Positions 50,710 to 58,478 of a DNA stretch of 64,000 nucleotides are shown here, one piece after another. The notes below the pieces were generated by a model. The model was not told the origin of the DNA. It was given only the letters and a program-made list of their open reading frames with translations, and did no database searches. Numbering within the stretch: the first letter of the stretch is position 1; the number at the start of each line of letters is the position of its first letter. The stretch is from Pseudorhizobium tarimense (GTDB lineage: Bacteria > Pseudomonadota > Alphaproteobacteria > Rhizobiales > Rhizobiaceae). The DNA is taken from assembly GCF_022968135.1 (NCBI RefSeq), contig NZ_JALJRA010000003.1, positions 62,001 to 126,000 on the forward strand. The letters run 5' to 3'. Position numbers and translations under genes: made by a program.

Positions 50710-51426
50710 TCAGCGCTCCTCTGTCTTGAAAAAATGGCCTGAAAGGGCTTCAACTTTAGGCATCAACTCGTTCGGTGCCAGCATGGCACCTTTTGTTGGA
50801 CGGAAGAAGACTTGCCCTAGTAGACGCCCGTCTATTCCGAAGGGAAATATACAGGACTCAACCTCTTCAGATCGGAGACAGGAGAGCCCCTGTAAAGCGT
50901 CCGCCGGGAACATTTGGGGACTAGGTTTTGCATCCTCGAACGCCGAGAATACTGGATCCGGGACGGGAAGTTCGCCAGGAACTACGACGAGCAGCCGCGT
51001 TGCCGAGAAACCGTTTGTGGTAGGTCCACACAGTGCCTCTGGGATGGTTTTCCACCTGCAGTTTGAGGTCAAATTGTACCAGAAGCTCCCCAACCGATAG
51101 CGCCTTGGGCTTTCTTGGACGAACGCTGTCAATTCTCTTGATTGAGATTTATGGCGAGGATTCTTTGTAATAAAATTGCGGAGGGCATCCGGAAGGCCCG
51201 GCTCATCGAACTCAACCCCCACCGACCCTTCAATTGAAACGGAGAGCTTCACGCCATTCATCTCGACCGCCATTTTGGTGGGAAATTCGGCTCCTACGGT
51301 ACGGTGGTCCCTAGCTTCGCCCGTCCTGCTAAACAGCGTTTTTACATCTTGAGCCACGTTGGGTGCAAATGCGAATACCACCAGAAGAAGGCCAACTGCT
51401 GCCAGTATTTTGAAGAGACCTTTCAT
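50710..51426 (-). CDS. Transposon cargo: hypothetical membrane-anchored protein
   Basis: This 238-residue protein has one N-terminal hydrophobic helix (LFKILAAVGLLLVVFAFAP) and a soluble remainder with no recognised domain, probably exported and anchored. It has four Cys residues: one in NCRWK, one in ALCGP, one in LSCLRS and one in VESCIF. The stop codon TGA uses the terminal base of the IS right end, so the natural C-terminus may have been lost when the IS landed. Codon use looks less GC-biased than neighbours, consistent with foreign cargo. I cannot assign a function. Confidence 0.7.
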   Translation of the reverse strand: MKGLFKILAAVGLLLVVFAFAPNVAQDVKTLFSRTGEARDHRTVGAEFPTKMAVEMNGVKLSVSIEGSVGVEFDEPGLPDALRNFITKNPRHKSQSRELTAFVQESPRRYRLGSFWYNLTSNCRWKTIPEALCGPTTNGFSATRLLVVVPGELPVPDPVFSAFEDAKPSPQMFPADALQGLSCLRSEEVESCIFPFGIDGRLLGQVFFRPTKGAMLAPNELMPKVEALSGHFFKTEER

Positions 51427-51657
51427 TCAGGAGATGCTCGCGTTCGCATAAGATGTAGCTTTCGAAGCTGTGCTGGTCGGGCGGACTTTCCACTTATGCG
51501 TTGAGCCAACCGCTTTGACGGCAAAAGGTGGTCTCCAGTGACACCATTCTATCTCATCCTGAATGTCAGCCTGTGTCCGCTCCGTTAAAGTATCCGTCTT
51601 TGGATACCAACAACAACTGTAGTGCTTGATCGAGGGCGTTTTCCATCTGGTTGTCAA
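51427..51657 (-). CDS. Transposon cargo: short hypothetical reading frame
   Basis: A frame of about 76 codons beginning with TTG ends in TGA directly before the ATG of the 238-residue gene, so the two could be translationally coupled. Its second half (ADIQDEIEWCHWRPPFAVKA) reads like real protein. An overlapping frame from ATG 51646 (MENALDQALQLLLVSKDG...) has better N-terminal sequence. One added base near 51,575 would join them into about 70 residues. Existence and exact frame are uncertain and no family is recognised. Confidence 0.4.
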   Translation of the reverse strand: MTTRWKTPSIKHYSCCWYPKTDTLTERTQADIQDEIEWCHWRPPFAVKAVGSTHKWKVRPTSTASKATSYANASIS

Positions 51658-51686
51658 TCAGCTACTAGTGACGTGATTACCAATTA

Positions 51687-51886
51687 GAGCCTTTCCGAGG
51701 ACGGGGTCGAGTGATCGGGCCGATGATTATTCCAAGGAGGTGTCTGAAGCCTGAATGGAAGCTAAACCGACGCCTCTGGAGACCCCGAGGCGACCATTAA
51801 GTCCGCCAAGGGCTTCCTTTATGCCGCGTCCACAATGACACTCGTCAGACGGATCGGACGCCGCTCATGAATTCTCGGACGGACTC
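51687..51886 (+). mobile_element. 200-bp internally deleted IS derivative (MITE-like)
   Basis: It matches the intact IS in reverse orientation: about 70 bp of the right end (GAGCCTTTCCGAGGACGG... through GGAGGTGTCTGAA), then about 130 bp of the left end including the transposase 3' codons (GACCATTAAGTCCGCCAAGG region). Everything between is deleted. Both inverted ends remain, so a transposase supplied by the intact copy could move it. Sequence differs from the intact copy at several positions, so the copies were separate for some time. Confidence 0.85.
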
Positions 51887-51998
51887 TGAGAAGGCCCCCA
51901 AGCTGGGCAAAACACACTGTTTTCGTTACGGGTATAGTCTCCCAGCCTGCCGATCCTATATTTGGCGCCACTTCCTTCAGTTCTTTTCGAAGATCCCC

Positions 51999-52925
51999 AT
52001 GGCGCCCATCATATCCATTCGCAACCTGACGAAGACCTACGGCAACGGCTTTAAGGCGCTGAAAGGCGTCAACCTCGAGATTGAGGAAGGCGAGATCCTC
52101 GCCCTGCTCGGTCCAAATGGTGCAGGCAAGACAACGCTGATCTCGATCGTCTGCGGCCTCGTAAACCCGAGCGGCGGGCAGGTGCTGGTCGGCGGGCACG
52201 ACGTGGTCAAGGACTTTCGCCAGACGCGTGCGATGATCGGCCTGGTGCCGCAGGAGCTGACAACCGACCAGTTCGAGACGGTCTGGAACACGGTGACCTT
52301 TTCGCGTGGCGTGCACGGAAAGAAGGAAGATCCGGCGCATATCGAGAGGGTCCTCAAGGACCTGTCGCTCTGGGAGAAGCGCGACAACATGATGCGCGAG
52401 CTTTCGGGCGGCATGAAGCGGCGCGTAATGATCGCCAAGGCGCTTTCCTACGAGCCGCGCATCCTGTTTCTTGACGAGCCCACAGCCGGCGTCGACGTCA
52501 ACCTGCGGCGCGAGATGTGGCAGGTGGTCGAGCGGCTGCGCCAAAACGGCGTCACGATCATCCTGACGACCCATTACATCGAGGAGGCGGAGGAGATCGC
52601 CGACCGCGTCGGCGTCATCAACGGCGGCGAACTGCTGCTGGTGGAGGCGAAGACGGCCTTGATGAAGAAGCTCGGCCGCAAGGAACTGAGGCTCGAACTG
52701 ACGAAGCCGATGGCGGCGCTGCCGGATGCGCTCGGCACCTACAACGTGGCGCTAGCTGAGAACGGGGGCGCGCTGATCTACGAATACCAGGGTGAAGCGG
52801 AGCAGGGCCGGATCGCCACGCTGCTGGGCACGCTCGCTGCCCAGGGCATAGAATACCGGGATCTTTCGACGCGGCAGAGCTCGCTCGAAGACATCTTCGT
52901 CGAACTGGTGGGGCAGAGAGCATGA
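51999..52925 (+). CDS. ABC exporter ATPase (YadG/NodI-like)
   Basis: This 308-residue ATPase has Walker [10 protein letters not shown], signature LSGGMKRR, Walker [13 protein letters not shown] and H-loop in [10 protein letters not shown]. Length equals E. coli YadG (308) and the layout matches ABC-2-type exporters including NodI. ATG 51999 was chosen for its fit to the family start ([13 protein letters not shown]). The longer frame upstream runs into the transposon end. It overlaps the permease gene by four bases. The substrate is unknown. Confidence 0.92.
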   Translation: MAPIISIRNLTKTYGNGFKALKGVNLEIEEGEILALLGPNGAGKTTLISIVCGLVNPSGGQVLVGGHDVVKDFRQTRAMIGLVPQELTTDQFETVWNTVTFSRGVHGKKEDPAHIERVLKDLSLWEKRDNMMRELSGGMKRRVMIAKALSYEPRILFLDEPTAGVDVNLRREMWQVVERLRQNGVTIILTTHYIEEAEEIADRVGVINGGELLLVEAKTALMKKLGRKELRLELTKPMAALPDALGTYNVALAENGGALIYEYQGEAEQGRIATLLGTLAAQGIEYRDLSTRQSSLEDIFVELVGQRA

Positions 52926-53683
52926 ATTTCGAAGCGATCAAGTCCATCTACCTGTTCGAGATGGCGCGCATGCGCCGCACGCTCCTGCAGAGCGTCGTCT
53001 CGCCGGTTCTGACGACGTCGCTCTATTTCATCGTCTTCGGAACGGCGATCGGATCGCGCATCGAGCAGATCGACGGCATTTCCTACGGCGCCTTCATAAC
53101 GCCGGGGCTGATCATGCTGTCGCTTTTGACGCAATGCATCGCCAACGGCGCAATCGGCATCTACTTTCCGAAGTTCACCGGCACGATCTACGAGATCCTG
53201 TCGGCGCCGATCGCCATGACCGAAATTCTGCTGGGTTACGTCGGCGCAGCAGCGACCAAGGGGCTGATCATCGGGCTGATCATCCTGGCGACCGCGTCCT
53301 TTTTCGTCGACATCTCGATCGCGCATCCGGTGATGATGCTGGTCTTCCTGGTGCTGACGGCAGTCACTTTCAGCCTTGCGGGCTTCGTCATCGGCATCTG
53401 GGCCAAGAATTTCGAGCAGCTCAACATCATGCCGATGCTGGTGGTGCCGCCGCTTACCTTCCTCGGTGGCAGCTTCTATTCGATCGACATGCTGCCGCCC
53501 TTCTGGCAGACGGTCAGCCACTTCAACCCCGTCCTCTATCTGGTCAGCGGGTTCCGCTGGAGCTTCTACGAGATTGCCGACGTCAATCCCGCGATCAGCC
53601 TCGGAATGATCGGCCTGTTCCTCGTGCTCTGCCTGAGCCTCGTCGCCTGGATCTTCCGCACCGGCTACCGGTTGCGCAGCTAG
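52922..53683 (+). CDS. ABC-2 type exporter permease (YadH/NodJ-like)
   Basis: This 253-residue inner-membrane permease has six helices and the family segment [19 protein letters not shown], typical of YadH/NodJ/KpsM-type ABC-2 permeases. ATG 52922 overlaps the ATPase stop (ATGA), so the pair is translationally coupled. Together they should export a lipid- or glycan-like molecule. Confidence 0.92.
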   Translation: MNFEAIKSIYLFEMARMRRTLLQSVVSPVLTTSLYFIVFGTAIGSRIEQIDGISYGAFITPGLIMLSLLTQCIANGAIGIYFPKFTGTIYEILSAPIAMTEILLGYVGAAATKGLIIGLIILATASFFVDISIAHPVMMLVFLVLTAVTFSLAGFVIGIWAKNFEQLNIMPMLVVPPLTFLGGSFYSIDMLPPFWQTVSHFNPVLYLVSGFRWSFYEIADVNPAISLGMIGLFLVLCLSLVAWIFRTGYRLRS

Positions 53684-53925
53684 TACGCCGTTAGAGGTAG
53701 TCCATAGACGCGGTTCTTCCGCGACGGCTTGATCTCTATCTGCTAACATTCGAGACCCACACGGGGGTGACTCGTTCGGCTGGAGCAAAGGCCGGCGGCA
53801 CACCTGGGTTGCGGCGATGCCATGGAGAAATCGTTCTGCGATATACATACCCGAGTACCGGTGAGGTCAGCGAACCGGGCGTGACGAACAGCATGCGAAA
53901 CGATCAGGAAACGAGGAGCTGACCG

Positions 53926-54150
53926 ATGACGGCGGAGATCCGCAGGGGCATCGTGGAACGAGTGCTGGCGCGGCTGGAAGCGCGCGGGGCGCCGTTCGAG
54001 CGCGATCCGCAATTCCTGGCCCATATCGAGGACTGGGTTGATGGCAAGATCGACATGCAGGAGCTGCGCGGCCGGTATCTGGATTTCGCGCGTTCGCGGC
54101 GGGTGATGGTTGCACAGCAGGATGCTGACGACGAGGCCGCTAATCCGTAA
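53926..54150 (+). CDS. Small hypothetical protein
   Basis: This 74-residue all-helical, charged protein begins MTAEIRRGIVERVLARLEARG and contains HIEDWVDGKIDMQELRGRYLD. A strong ribosome site (AGGAG) precedes ATG 53926. It overlaps the end of the retropepsin gene on the other strand by 11 bases. I do not recognise the family. Its helices and size are compatible with a DNA- or protein-binding accessory factor, but nothing more can be said. Confidence 0.7.
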   Translation: MTAEIRRGIVERVLARLEARGAPFERDPQFLAHIEDWVDGKIDMQELRGRYLDFARSRRVMVAQQDADDEAANP

Positions 54151-54844
54151 GGCGCAACTCGTCCGTCTGGATCTGCAGCGAGCCGAGCGTCGACAGGAAG
54201 CTCATGCCCAGCAGGCTCTGATGGAGGCGGCCATCCTCGGTGACCATGGCGCGGACGCTGCGCCGTACGATCGGGCCGATGGCAATCTCATCCAACCGGA
54301 CAGGTGCCGCCGTGGCGCGACCATTGGCGGTCTGGACGTTGATGGTGAAGGCGAGGCTTGTGGGATCGATGCCGATGCGCTCCGCATCGTCATAGGAAAG
54401 AACCACGGCGCTCGCGCCCGTGTCGACCAGCATTGATACAGGTTGACCGTTGATCGTTGCGTTGGTCGCAAAATGCCCGCCCATGCCGCGATGGATGATG
54501 ACCGCGCTCCGGCCATCGACCGAGGTGACTTCCACGGCGCTGCCCGGCATCAGTCCGGCGGAAAGGCGTGCGCCGAAACCCTGGAGGTCGTAGCGGTAGA
54601 GGTAGACTGCGACCAGCGCCATGATGATCACCAGCCAGATCGCGATGTAGCGCAGGATTTGCCCGAGATTGCCGCGACGCCCGGCAAGAAGGCCGGCCGA
54701 AAGGAGGCCGGCGATCGGCAGGAGGTAGATCATCCGGCCGAAGTCCTCGTTGGCCATCCCGAAGGTCTGTCCGCTGTCGTGGTTGAAGACGAGCAGTGCG
54801 AGACCCGCGCCCAGAACCAGCAGCACGAAGGTTAGACCGTTCAT
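54140..54844 (-). CDS. Retropepsin-like clan AA aspartic protease (TIGR02281 type)
   Basis: This 234-residue membrane-anchored protein has three hydrophobic helices in the first 90 residues and a C-terminal single-lobe aspartic protease domain with the active-site LVDTGASAVVLS and the hydrophobic FLSTLGSLQIQ. Such domains dimerise to form the active site. The family is found mainly in alphaproteobacteria and has unknown substrates. ATG 54844 overlaps the DUF1289 stop, so the two genes are coupled. Confidence 0.88.
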   Translation of the reverse strand: MNGLTFVLLVLGAGLALLVFNHDSGQTFGMANEDFGRMIYLLPIAGLLSAGLLAGRRGNLGQILRYIAIWLVIIMALVAVYLYRYDLQGFGARLSAGLMPGSAVEVTSVDGRSAVIIHRGMGGHFATNATINGQPVSMLVDTGASAVVLSYDDAERIGIDPTSLAFTINVQTANGRATAAPVRLDEIAIGPIVRRSVRAMVTEDGRLHQSLLGMSFLSTLGSLQIQTDELRLTD

Positions 54845-55071
54845 GAGGAGGCCCGTTCCCGCGCCAGGCGCGTCCGCTTCGTTTCCCGCCGCGGCTTTCG
54901 CTCCACCGTTTCGAGGCGCGCCGGTAGCGTTTCCATGACGTCGCGGCGCTGCCTGTCCGTGAACGTTGTCCATGAGGCGATCTCGTCGCGGGTGCGCCCG
55001 CAGCCGAAACAGTAGCCGGTCCGATCATCGATGGCGCAGACGAGAATGCAGGGTGAGATCATGGCTGACAT
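54841..55071 (-). CDS. DUF1289 domain small protein
   Basis: This 76-residue protein starts with the DUF1289 motif SPCILVCAIDDRTGYCFGCGRT, whose four Cys residues suggest a metal or Fe-S site, and ends in a basic tail. The family is widespread in Proteobacteria and uncharacterised. It is the first gene of a coupled pair with the retropepsin and lies 9 bases after the end of cobS on the same strand. Confidence 0.88.
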   Translation of the reverse strand: MSAMISPCILVCAIDDRTGYCFGCGRTRDEIASWTTFTDRQRRDVMETLPARLETVERKPRRETKRTRLARERASS

Positions 55072-55080
55072 ATCGGCGGT

Positions 55081-55854
55081 TCAGGCGGCAACCGCAAGGG
55101 CGGCGAGGAACACGATCTCGCCAGTCTGCTGCGCCGCGCCAATGGTGTCGCCCGTATGGCCACCGATGCGCCGGTCTGCGTGGCGGGTGAAGCCGTAGAT
55201 GCCGAGCGCGGAAAGAGCGAGTGCGGCGAGCAGGGGCAGGAGCGAGACGACCGGCAGCAGCAGGAGGAGGCAGGCGAGGGCGGCGCTTGCGAGCGCGAAC
55301 GTTCGCGCGTCTGCTTCCGGACGCCCGGCGCCTGCGGCCACGCCTCCTGCCCGCGCCGAGGCGAGCGCGTGCCAATGGGCAACCATGAGGGCGCGGCTGA
55401 ATGCTGCCCCTGCCAGCAGCGCCAGCGGGGCGAGGCCGTCCGTGTACGCCGCAAGCGAGGCGAGCGCGGCGGCACGCAACCCGAACGACAGGATCAGTGC
55501 GATGACGCCGTAGCTGCCGGTTCGGCTGTCCTTCATGATCGCAAGCACGTGCTCCTTGTCGCGCCCGCCGCCGAAGCCATCGGCCGTGTCGGCCAAGCCG
55601 TCCTCGTGCAGCGCGCCGGACAGGAGCGTCAGGCCGGCGAGCGCGATCAGGGCAGCGAGCAGAGGCTCGGTTTCCCATTCCAACAGGATCCAGAGCAGGA
55701 GAGCGGGCGCCAGCGCCAGCACGAGGCCTGCCAGTGGAAACGCGCGCACCGCGCGGCTGACGGAGCCGTCATGGCCTTCAAAGAAGCGGGAGGGCACCGG
55801 CAGCCGGCTCAGAAAACCGAGGGAGCGGGCGAGGTCTGCGACAAATTCGGTCAC
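55081..55854 (-). CDS. cobS: Adenosylcobinamide-GDP ribazoletransferase (cobalamin synthase)
   Basis: This 257-residue inner-membrane enzyme joins adenosylcobinamide-GDP to alpha-ribazole, the last step of cobalamin assembly (named cobV in some rhizobia). Motifs include LGFLSRLPVP near the start, GALHEDGLADTADGFGGG with the metal-binding acidic residues, and MKDSRTGSYG. No ATG fits, so GTG 55854 is the likely start, preceded by AGGAGGG about 13 bases upstream. It is divergent from cobT, with 104 bases between. Confidence 0.93.
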   Translation of the reverse strand: MTEFVADLARSLGFLSRLPVPSRFFEGHDGSVSRAVRAFPLAGLVLALAPALLLWILLEWETEPLLAALIALAGLTLLSGALHEDGLADTADGFGGGRDKEHVLAIMKDSRTGSYGVIALILSFGLRAAALASLAAYTDGLAPLALLAGAAFSRALMVAHWHALASARAGGVAAGAGRPEADARTFALASAALACLLLLLPVVSLLPLLAALALSALGIYGFTRHADRRIGGHTGDTIGAAQQTGEIVFLAALAVAA

Positions 55855-55958
55855 GCTAGGCAGTTGTCCCTCCTTCAAGGCACGACTAAGAGTGCAGCAG
55901 AAAATCTTGATTTGCCGGCAAACACAAGCGCCGGAGCACGACGAGAAAGAAGATCCCG

Positions 55959-56975
55959 ATGAGCATGAGCGGCCTGCCTTTCGACGACTTCCGCACCTTG
56001 CTGCAGAACCTGCCCGGGCCGGACTCCTGCGCGCTCGTTGCAGCACGCGAGCGCGATGCGCAGTTGACGAAGCCACCGGGGTCGCTGGGTCGGCTGGAGG
56101 AGATCGCCATGTGGCTGGCGGCCTGGACGGGGCGCCCACCAGCGGTGTCACGTCCGCTGGTGGCGATTTTTGCCGGCAATCACGGTGTGACCAAGCACGG
56201 CATCACGCCGTTTCCGCCGTCCGTGACGCAGCAGATGGTGGAGAATTTTGCCGCTGGCGGCGCGGCAATCAACCAGATCTGCGTGACCCACGATCTCGGG
56301 TTGAAGATCTTCGACCTGGCGCTTGACTATCCGACTGGTGACATCACCTGCGAGGCAGCTCTTTCCGAGAGGGACTGCGCAGCGACCATGGCCTTCGGCA
56401 TGGAGGCGATTGCCGGCGGCACCGATCTGCTCTGCATCGGCGAGATGGGCATCGGCAACACGACGATTGCGGCGGCCATCAATCTGGCCCTTTATGGCGG
56501 CGAGGCGGAGGATTGGGTCGGGCCCGGGACCGGATCGCATGGCGAACTTCTGGAGCGGAAGATCGCTGCGGTGAAGACGGCAGTGGAGTTTCACAAGGAC
56601 CATCTGAAGGATCCGCTGGAGGTGCTGCGGCGTCTCGGCGGGCGCGAGGTTGCGGCCATGGCCGGCGCGATCCTTGCGGCGCGGGTGGAGAAGATCCCGG
56701 TGCTGATCGACGGCTATGTCGCGACCGCGGCGGCTTCCATCCTCAAGGCCGCCAATCCGGCGGCCCTCGACCACTGCCTGATCGGCCATGTTTCGGCGGA
56801 ACCGGGGCATCTCAAGGCCATCGAGAAGCTCGGCAAGACGCCGCTGCTGGCGCTTGGCATGCGGCTTGGTGAGGGCACCGGAGCTGCACTTGCCGCGGGC
56901 ATTGTCAAGGCCGCTGCCGCCTGCCATTCCGGCATGGCGACCTTCGAGCAGGCTGGCGTCAGCGCGGGAGCCTGA
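55959..56975 (+). CDS. cobT: Nicotinate-nucleotide--dimethylbenzimidazole phosphoribosyltransferase
   Basis: This 338-residue enzyme makes alpha-ribazole phosphate from dimethylbenzimidazole and nicotinate mononucleotide (cobU in some rhizobial naming). Motifs are TKPPGSLGRLEE at the start, FAGNHGVTKHG, CIGEMGIGNTTIAAA and the catalytic Glu in MRLGEGTGAALA. It supplies the substrate for CobS, encoded divergently. The rest of the cobalamin pathway is not in this window. Confidence 0.96.
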   Translation: MSMSGLPFDDFRTLLQNLPGPDSCALVAARERDAQLTKPPGSLGRLEEIAMWLAAWTGRPPAVSRPLVAIFAGNHGVTKHGITPFPPSVTQQMVENFAAGGAAINQICVTHDLGLKIFDLALDYPTGDITCEAALSERDCAATMAFGMEAIAGGTDLLCIGEMGIGNTTIAAAINLALYGGEAEDWVGPGTGSHGELLERKIAAVKTAVEFHKDHLKDPLEVLRRLGGREVAAMAGAILAARVEKIPVLIDGYVATAAASILKAANPAALDHCLIGHVSAEPGHLKAIEKLGKTPLLALGMRLGEGTGAALAAGIVKAAAACHSGMATFEQAGVSAGA

Positions 56976-56977
56976 TC

Positions 56978-57370
56978 GTGGAGAAGGCGCCGCAGGAGAG
57001 CGGGATCGAGAAGGCAAGCGGGCCACGGCGGCTGCTCGCCGCGACGCGCTACTCCCTGCAGGGTCTCGCACGGGCCTGGCGGGAGGAAGCCTTCCGAACC
57101 GAGGCGGTGGCCTTCGTGTTCGGTCTCGTGCTGCTGATCGCGATTGGCGCCGAACTCATCGACTACCTCGTCTTCGTCATCCTGATGCTGGTGCTGTTTG
57201 CCGTTGAGGCGCTGAACACTGCGATCGAGGAACTGGTGGACCGGGTCTCCCCGGAAATCTCCACCGTCGGGCGTCACGCGAAGGACCTGGGATCGTTTGC
57301 CGTGTTCTGCGTTTCCTGTGCGGTGGGGCTGTTTCTGCTGTGGTGCGTTTGGACGCGGGTGCTGGGGTAG
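56978..57370 (+). CDS. dgkA: Diacylglycerol kinase DgkA
   Basis: This small 130-residue integral membrane kinase phosphorylates diacylglycerol formed during membrane-derived glucan modification. Three helices and the active-site motif EALNTAIEELVDRVSPE are present. GTG 56978 lies two bases after cobT, suggesting co-transcription without functional link. It opens with a longer hydrophilic N-terminus than the E. coli enzyme (121 residues). Confidence 0.94.
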   Translation: MEKAPQESGIEKASGPRRLLAATRYSLQGLARAWREEAFRTEAVAFVFGLVLLIAIGAELIDYLVFVILMLVLFAVEALNTAIEELVDRVSPEISTVGRHAKDLGSFAVFCVSCAVGLFLLWCVWTRVLG

Positions 57371-57450
57371 GTGCTGCGGACCCGATAAGCGTGTTATTGA
57401 CTAAACTGTCTTCCTGTGGTTGTATTTTCGGCAGCAAATGGGGGCGTGAG

Positions 57451-57663
57451 ATGTTGGCAATCTTCAGAGATCCCTGGCTCGAGGACCGTGAGACGCGACA
57501 GCGCGAGCAACGTGCGAAGCTGCTGGGAGAAATAGGGATACTTGGCGCAGGCTTCACTGCGCTTTTTCTGGTCCTCTCCCAGACGCCGCTTCACACAATC
57601 GGGATCGGCGGCCTAATATTAATGGCTGCCGCCGCTGCGGGAGCCGGCCTGGGCTTCCTCTAA
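57451..57663 (+). CDS. Small hypothetical membrane protein
   Basis: This 70-residue protein has a charged N-terminal half (FRDPWLEDRETRQREQRAKL) and two hydrophobic helices (LGAGFTALFLVLSQTPL and IGIGGLILMAAAAAGAGLGFL-like end). I do not recognise it. It lies just before another hypothetical membrane protein, and the two may be a unit. Confidence 0.65.
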   Translation: MLAIFRDPWLEDRETRQREQRAKLLGEIGILGAGFTALFLVLSQTPLHTIGIGGLILMAAAAAGAGLGFL

Positions 57664-57770
57664 TCGGTTCCGCGGGTGCTCTCTGTGGGAGCAGCGGGTG
57701 CCCCGGGCGCCAAGTCGGCAATGCCCGTCGGTCTGCTAACGTCCGACACGAATTTAGAGAGAATATCTGA

Positions 57771-58478
57771 GTGGCTCACGATCATGATCGTCGCGGGGTA
57801 GGGCTCAGTCAGCTCACCTCGCTAGGGGAAGGTGTGCGCCAGTTCACAGCCTTCCTCGCCAGAGGTGGAAATTCGCAGGCGTTAGCTACTGCGGGCCCGT
57901 TCATCTTGGTCGTCGGGCTGGTTTCAGGCTTTGTCTTTCTCTACCTCTACACCCGCCTGTTTCTCTCACCGCTCTTCCTGCACGTTGAAAAGTTGATGAG
58001 CGATGTTGGCGACGAGGAGAACCTGATCGACACCGGAGAGATAAAGGAGATCGCGGAACGTCTCGCCGAAAAGAGCGGTAGTTCCTTTATGCGAAAGACT
58101 GCAGAGACCGACCGCCTGACGTTCGAGCAGACGATGCAGGTACTATCTGCGCTCCTGTACGAAAAGGACGGATATAAGCAGGTTCTCGAAATCGGTGAGA
58201 AGCTCAAAGATACTCATGCTTCAGAGATGGGGAGCTATTGGTTCCTCATGGCGGCGGCGAACGGACAGCGCTTCTCTAGCCTCCTAGAAGCGGGTACCGA
58301 ACAAGAGAAATCGACTGCTCGTCAGGCAGTGCTCGACGCCAGCCGCCGCGCCGTCATGCTCGATCCGCAGTACAGGACTTACCTAGCTGAGCTCACCCGG
58401 GAACGGGGGAAGGACGATGATCTGAAAGCCTTCTCCGGCGACAAGGAATTCCTTCGAATAATTCGAAGTCGTTCCTAA
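57771..58478 (+). CDS. Hypothetical membrane protein with helical cytoplasmic domain
   Basis: This 235-residue protein has one central helix (LVVGLVSGFVFLYLYTRLF, about residues 47-65) and a helical C-terminal domain with alternating charged residues (EIAERLAEKSGSS, LYEKDGYKQVLEIGEKLK, ARQAVLDASRRAVMLDP). The last part resembles TPR-like helices. GTG 57771 is the only plausible start near the coding onset. The 3' end interlocks with the histidine-kinase gene on the other strand. The function is unknown. Confidence 0.75.
   Translation: MAHDHDRRGVGLSQLTSLGEGVRQFTAFLARGGNSQALATAGPFILVVGLVSGFVFLYLYTRLFLSPLFLHVEKLMSDVGDEENLIDTGEIKEIAERLAEKSGSSFMRKTAETDRLTFEQTMQVLSALLYEKDGYKQVLEIGEKLKDTHASEMGSYWFLMAAANGQRFSSLLEAGTEQEKSTARQAVLDASRRAVMLDPQYRTYLAELTRERGKDDDLKAFSGDKEFLRIIRSRS

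Larger units (their letters stand above)
49802..51886. mobile_element. Composite IS5-family transposon (intact IS + deleted IS + cargo)
   Basis: An intact IS copy (49,802-50,709) and a 200-bp internally deleted copy (51,687-51,886) lie in inverted orientation around about 980 bp of cargo. The outer ends are both the left-type end (GAGTCCGTCCGAGAATT), and each is flanked by TGA: 49,799-49,801 and 51,887-51,889. The TGA direct repeat fits a TNA target duplication of the kind known for some IS5-family groups, so the whole 2,085 bp may have inserted as a unit at the end of the TauE/SafE gene. Three matching bases alone are weak proof. Confidence 0.7.

Noticed and set aside
55855..55958. Cobalamin riboswitch between cobS and cobT
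   Set aside because: The 104-base gap is too short for a full B12 riboswitch, and no B12-box-like segment was recognised.
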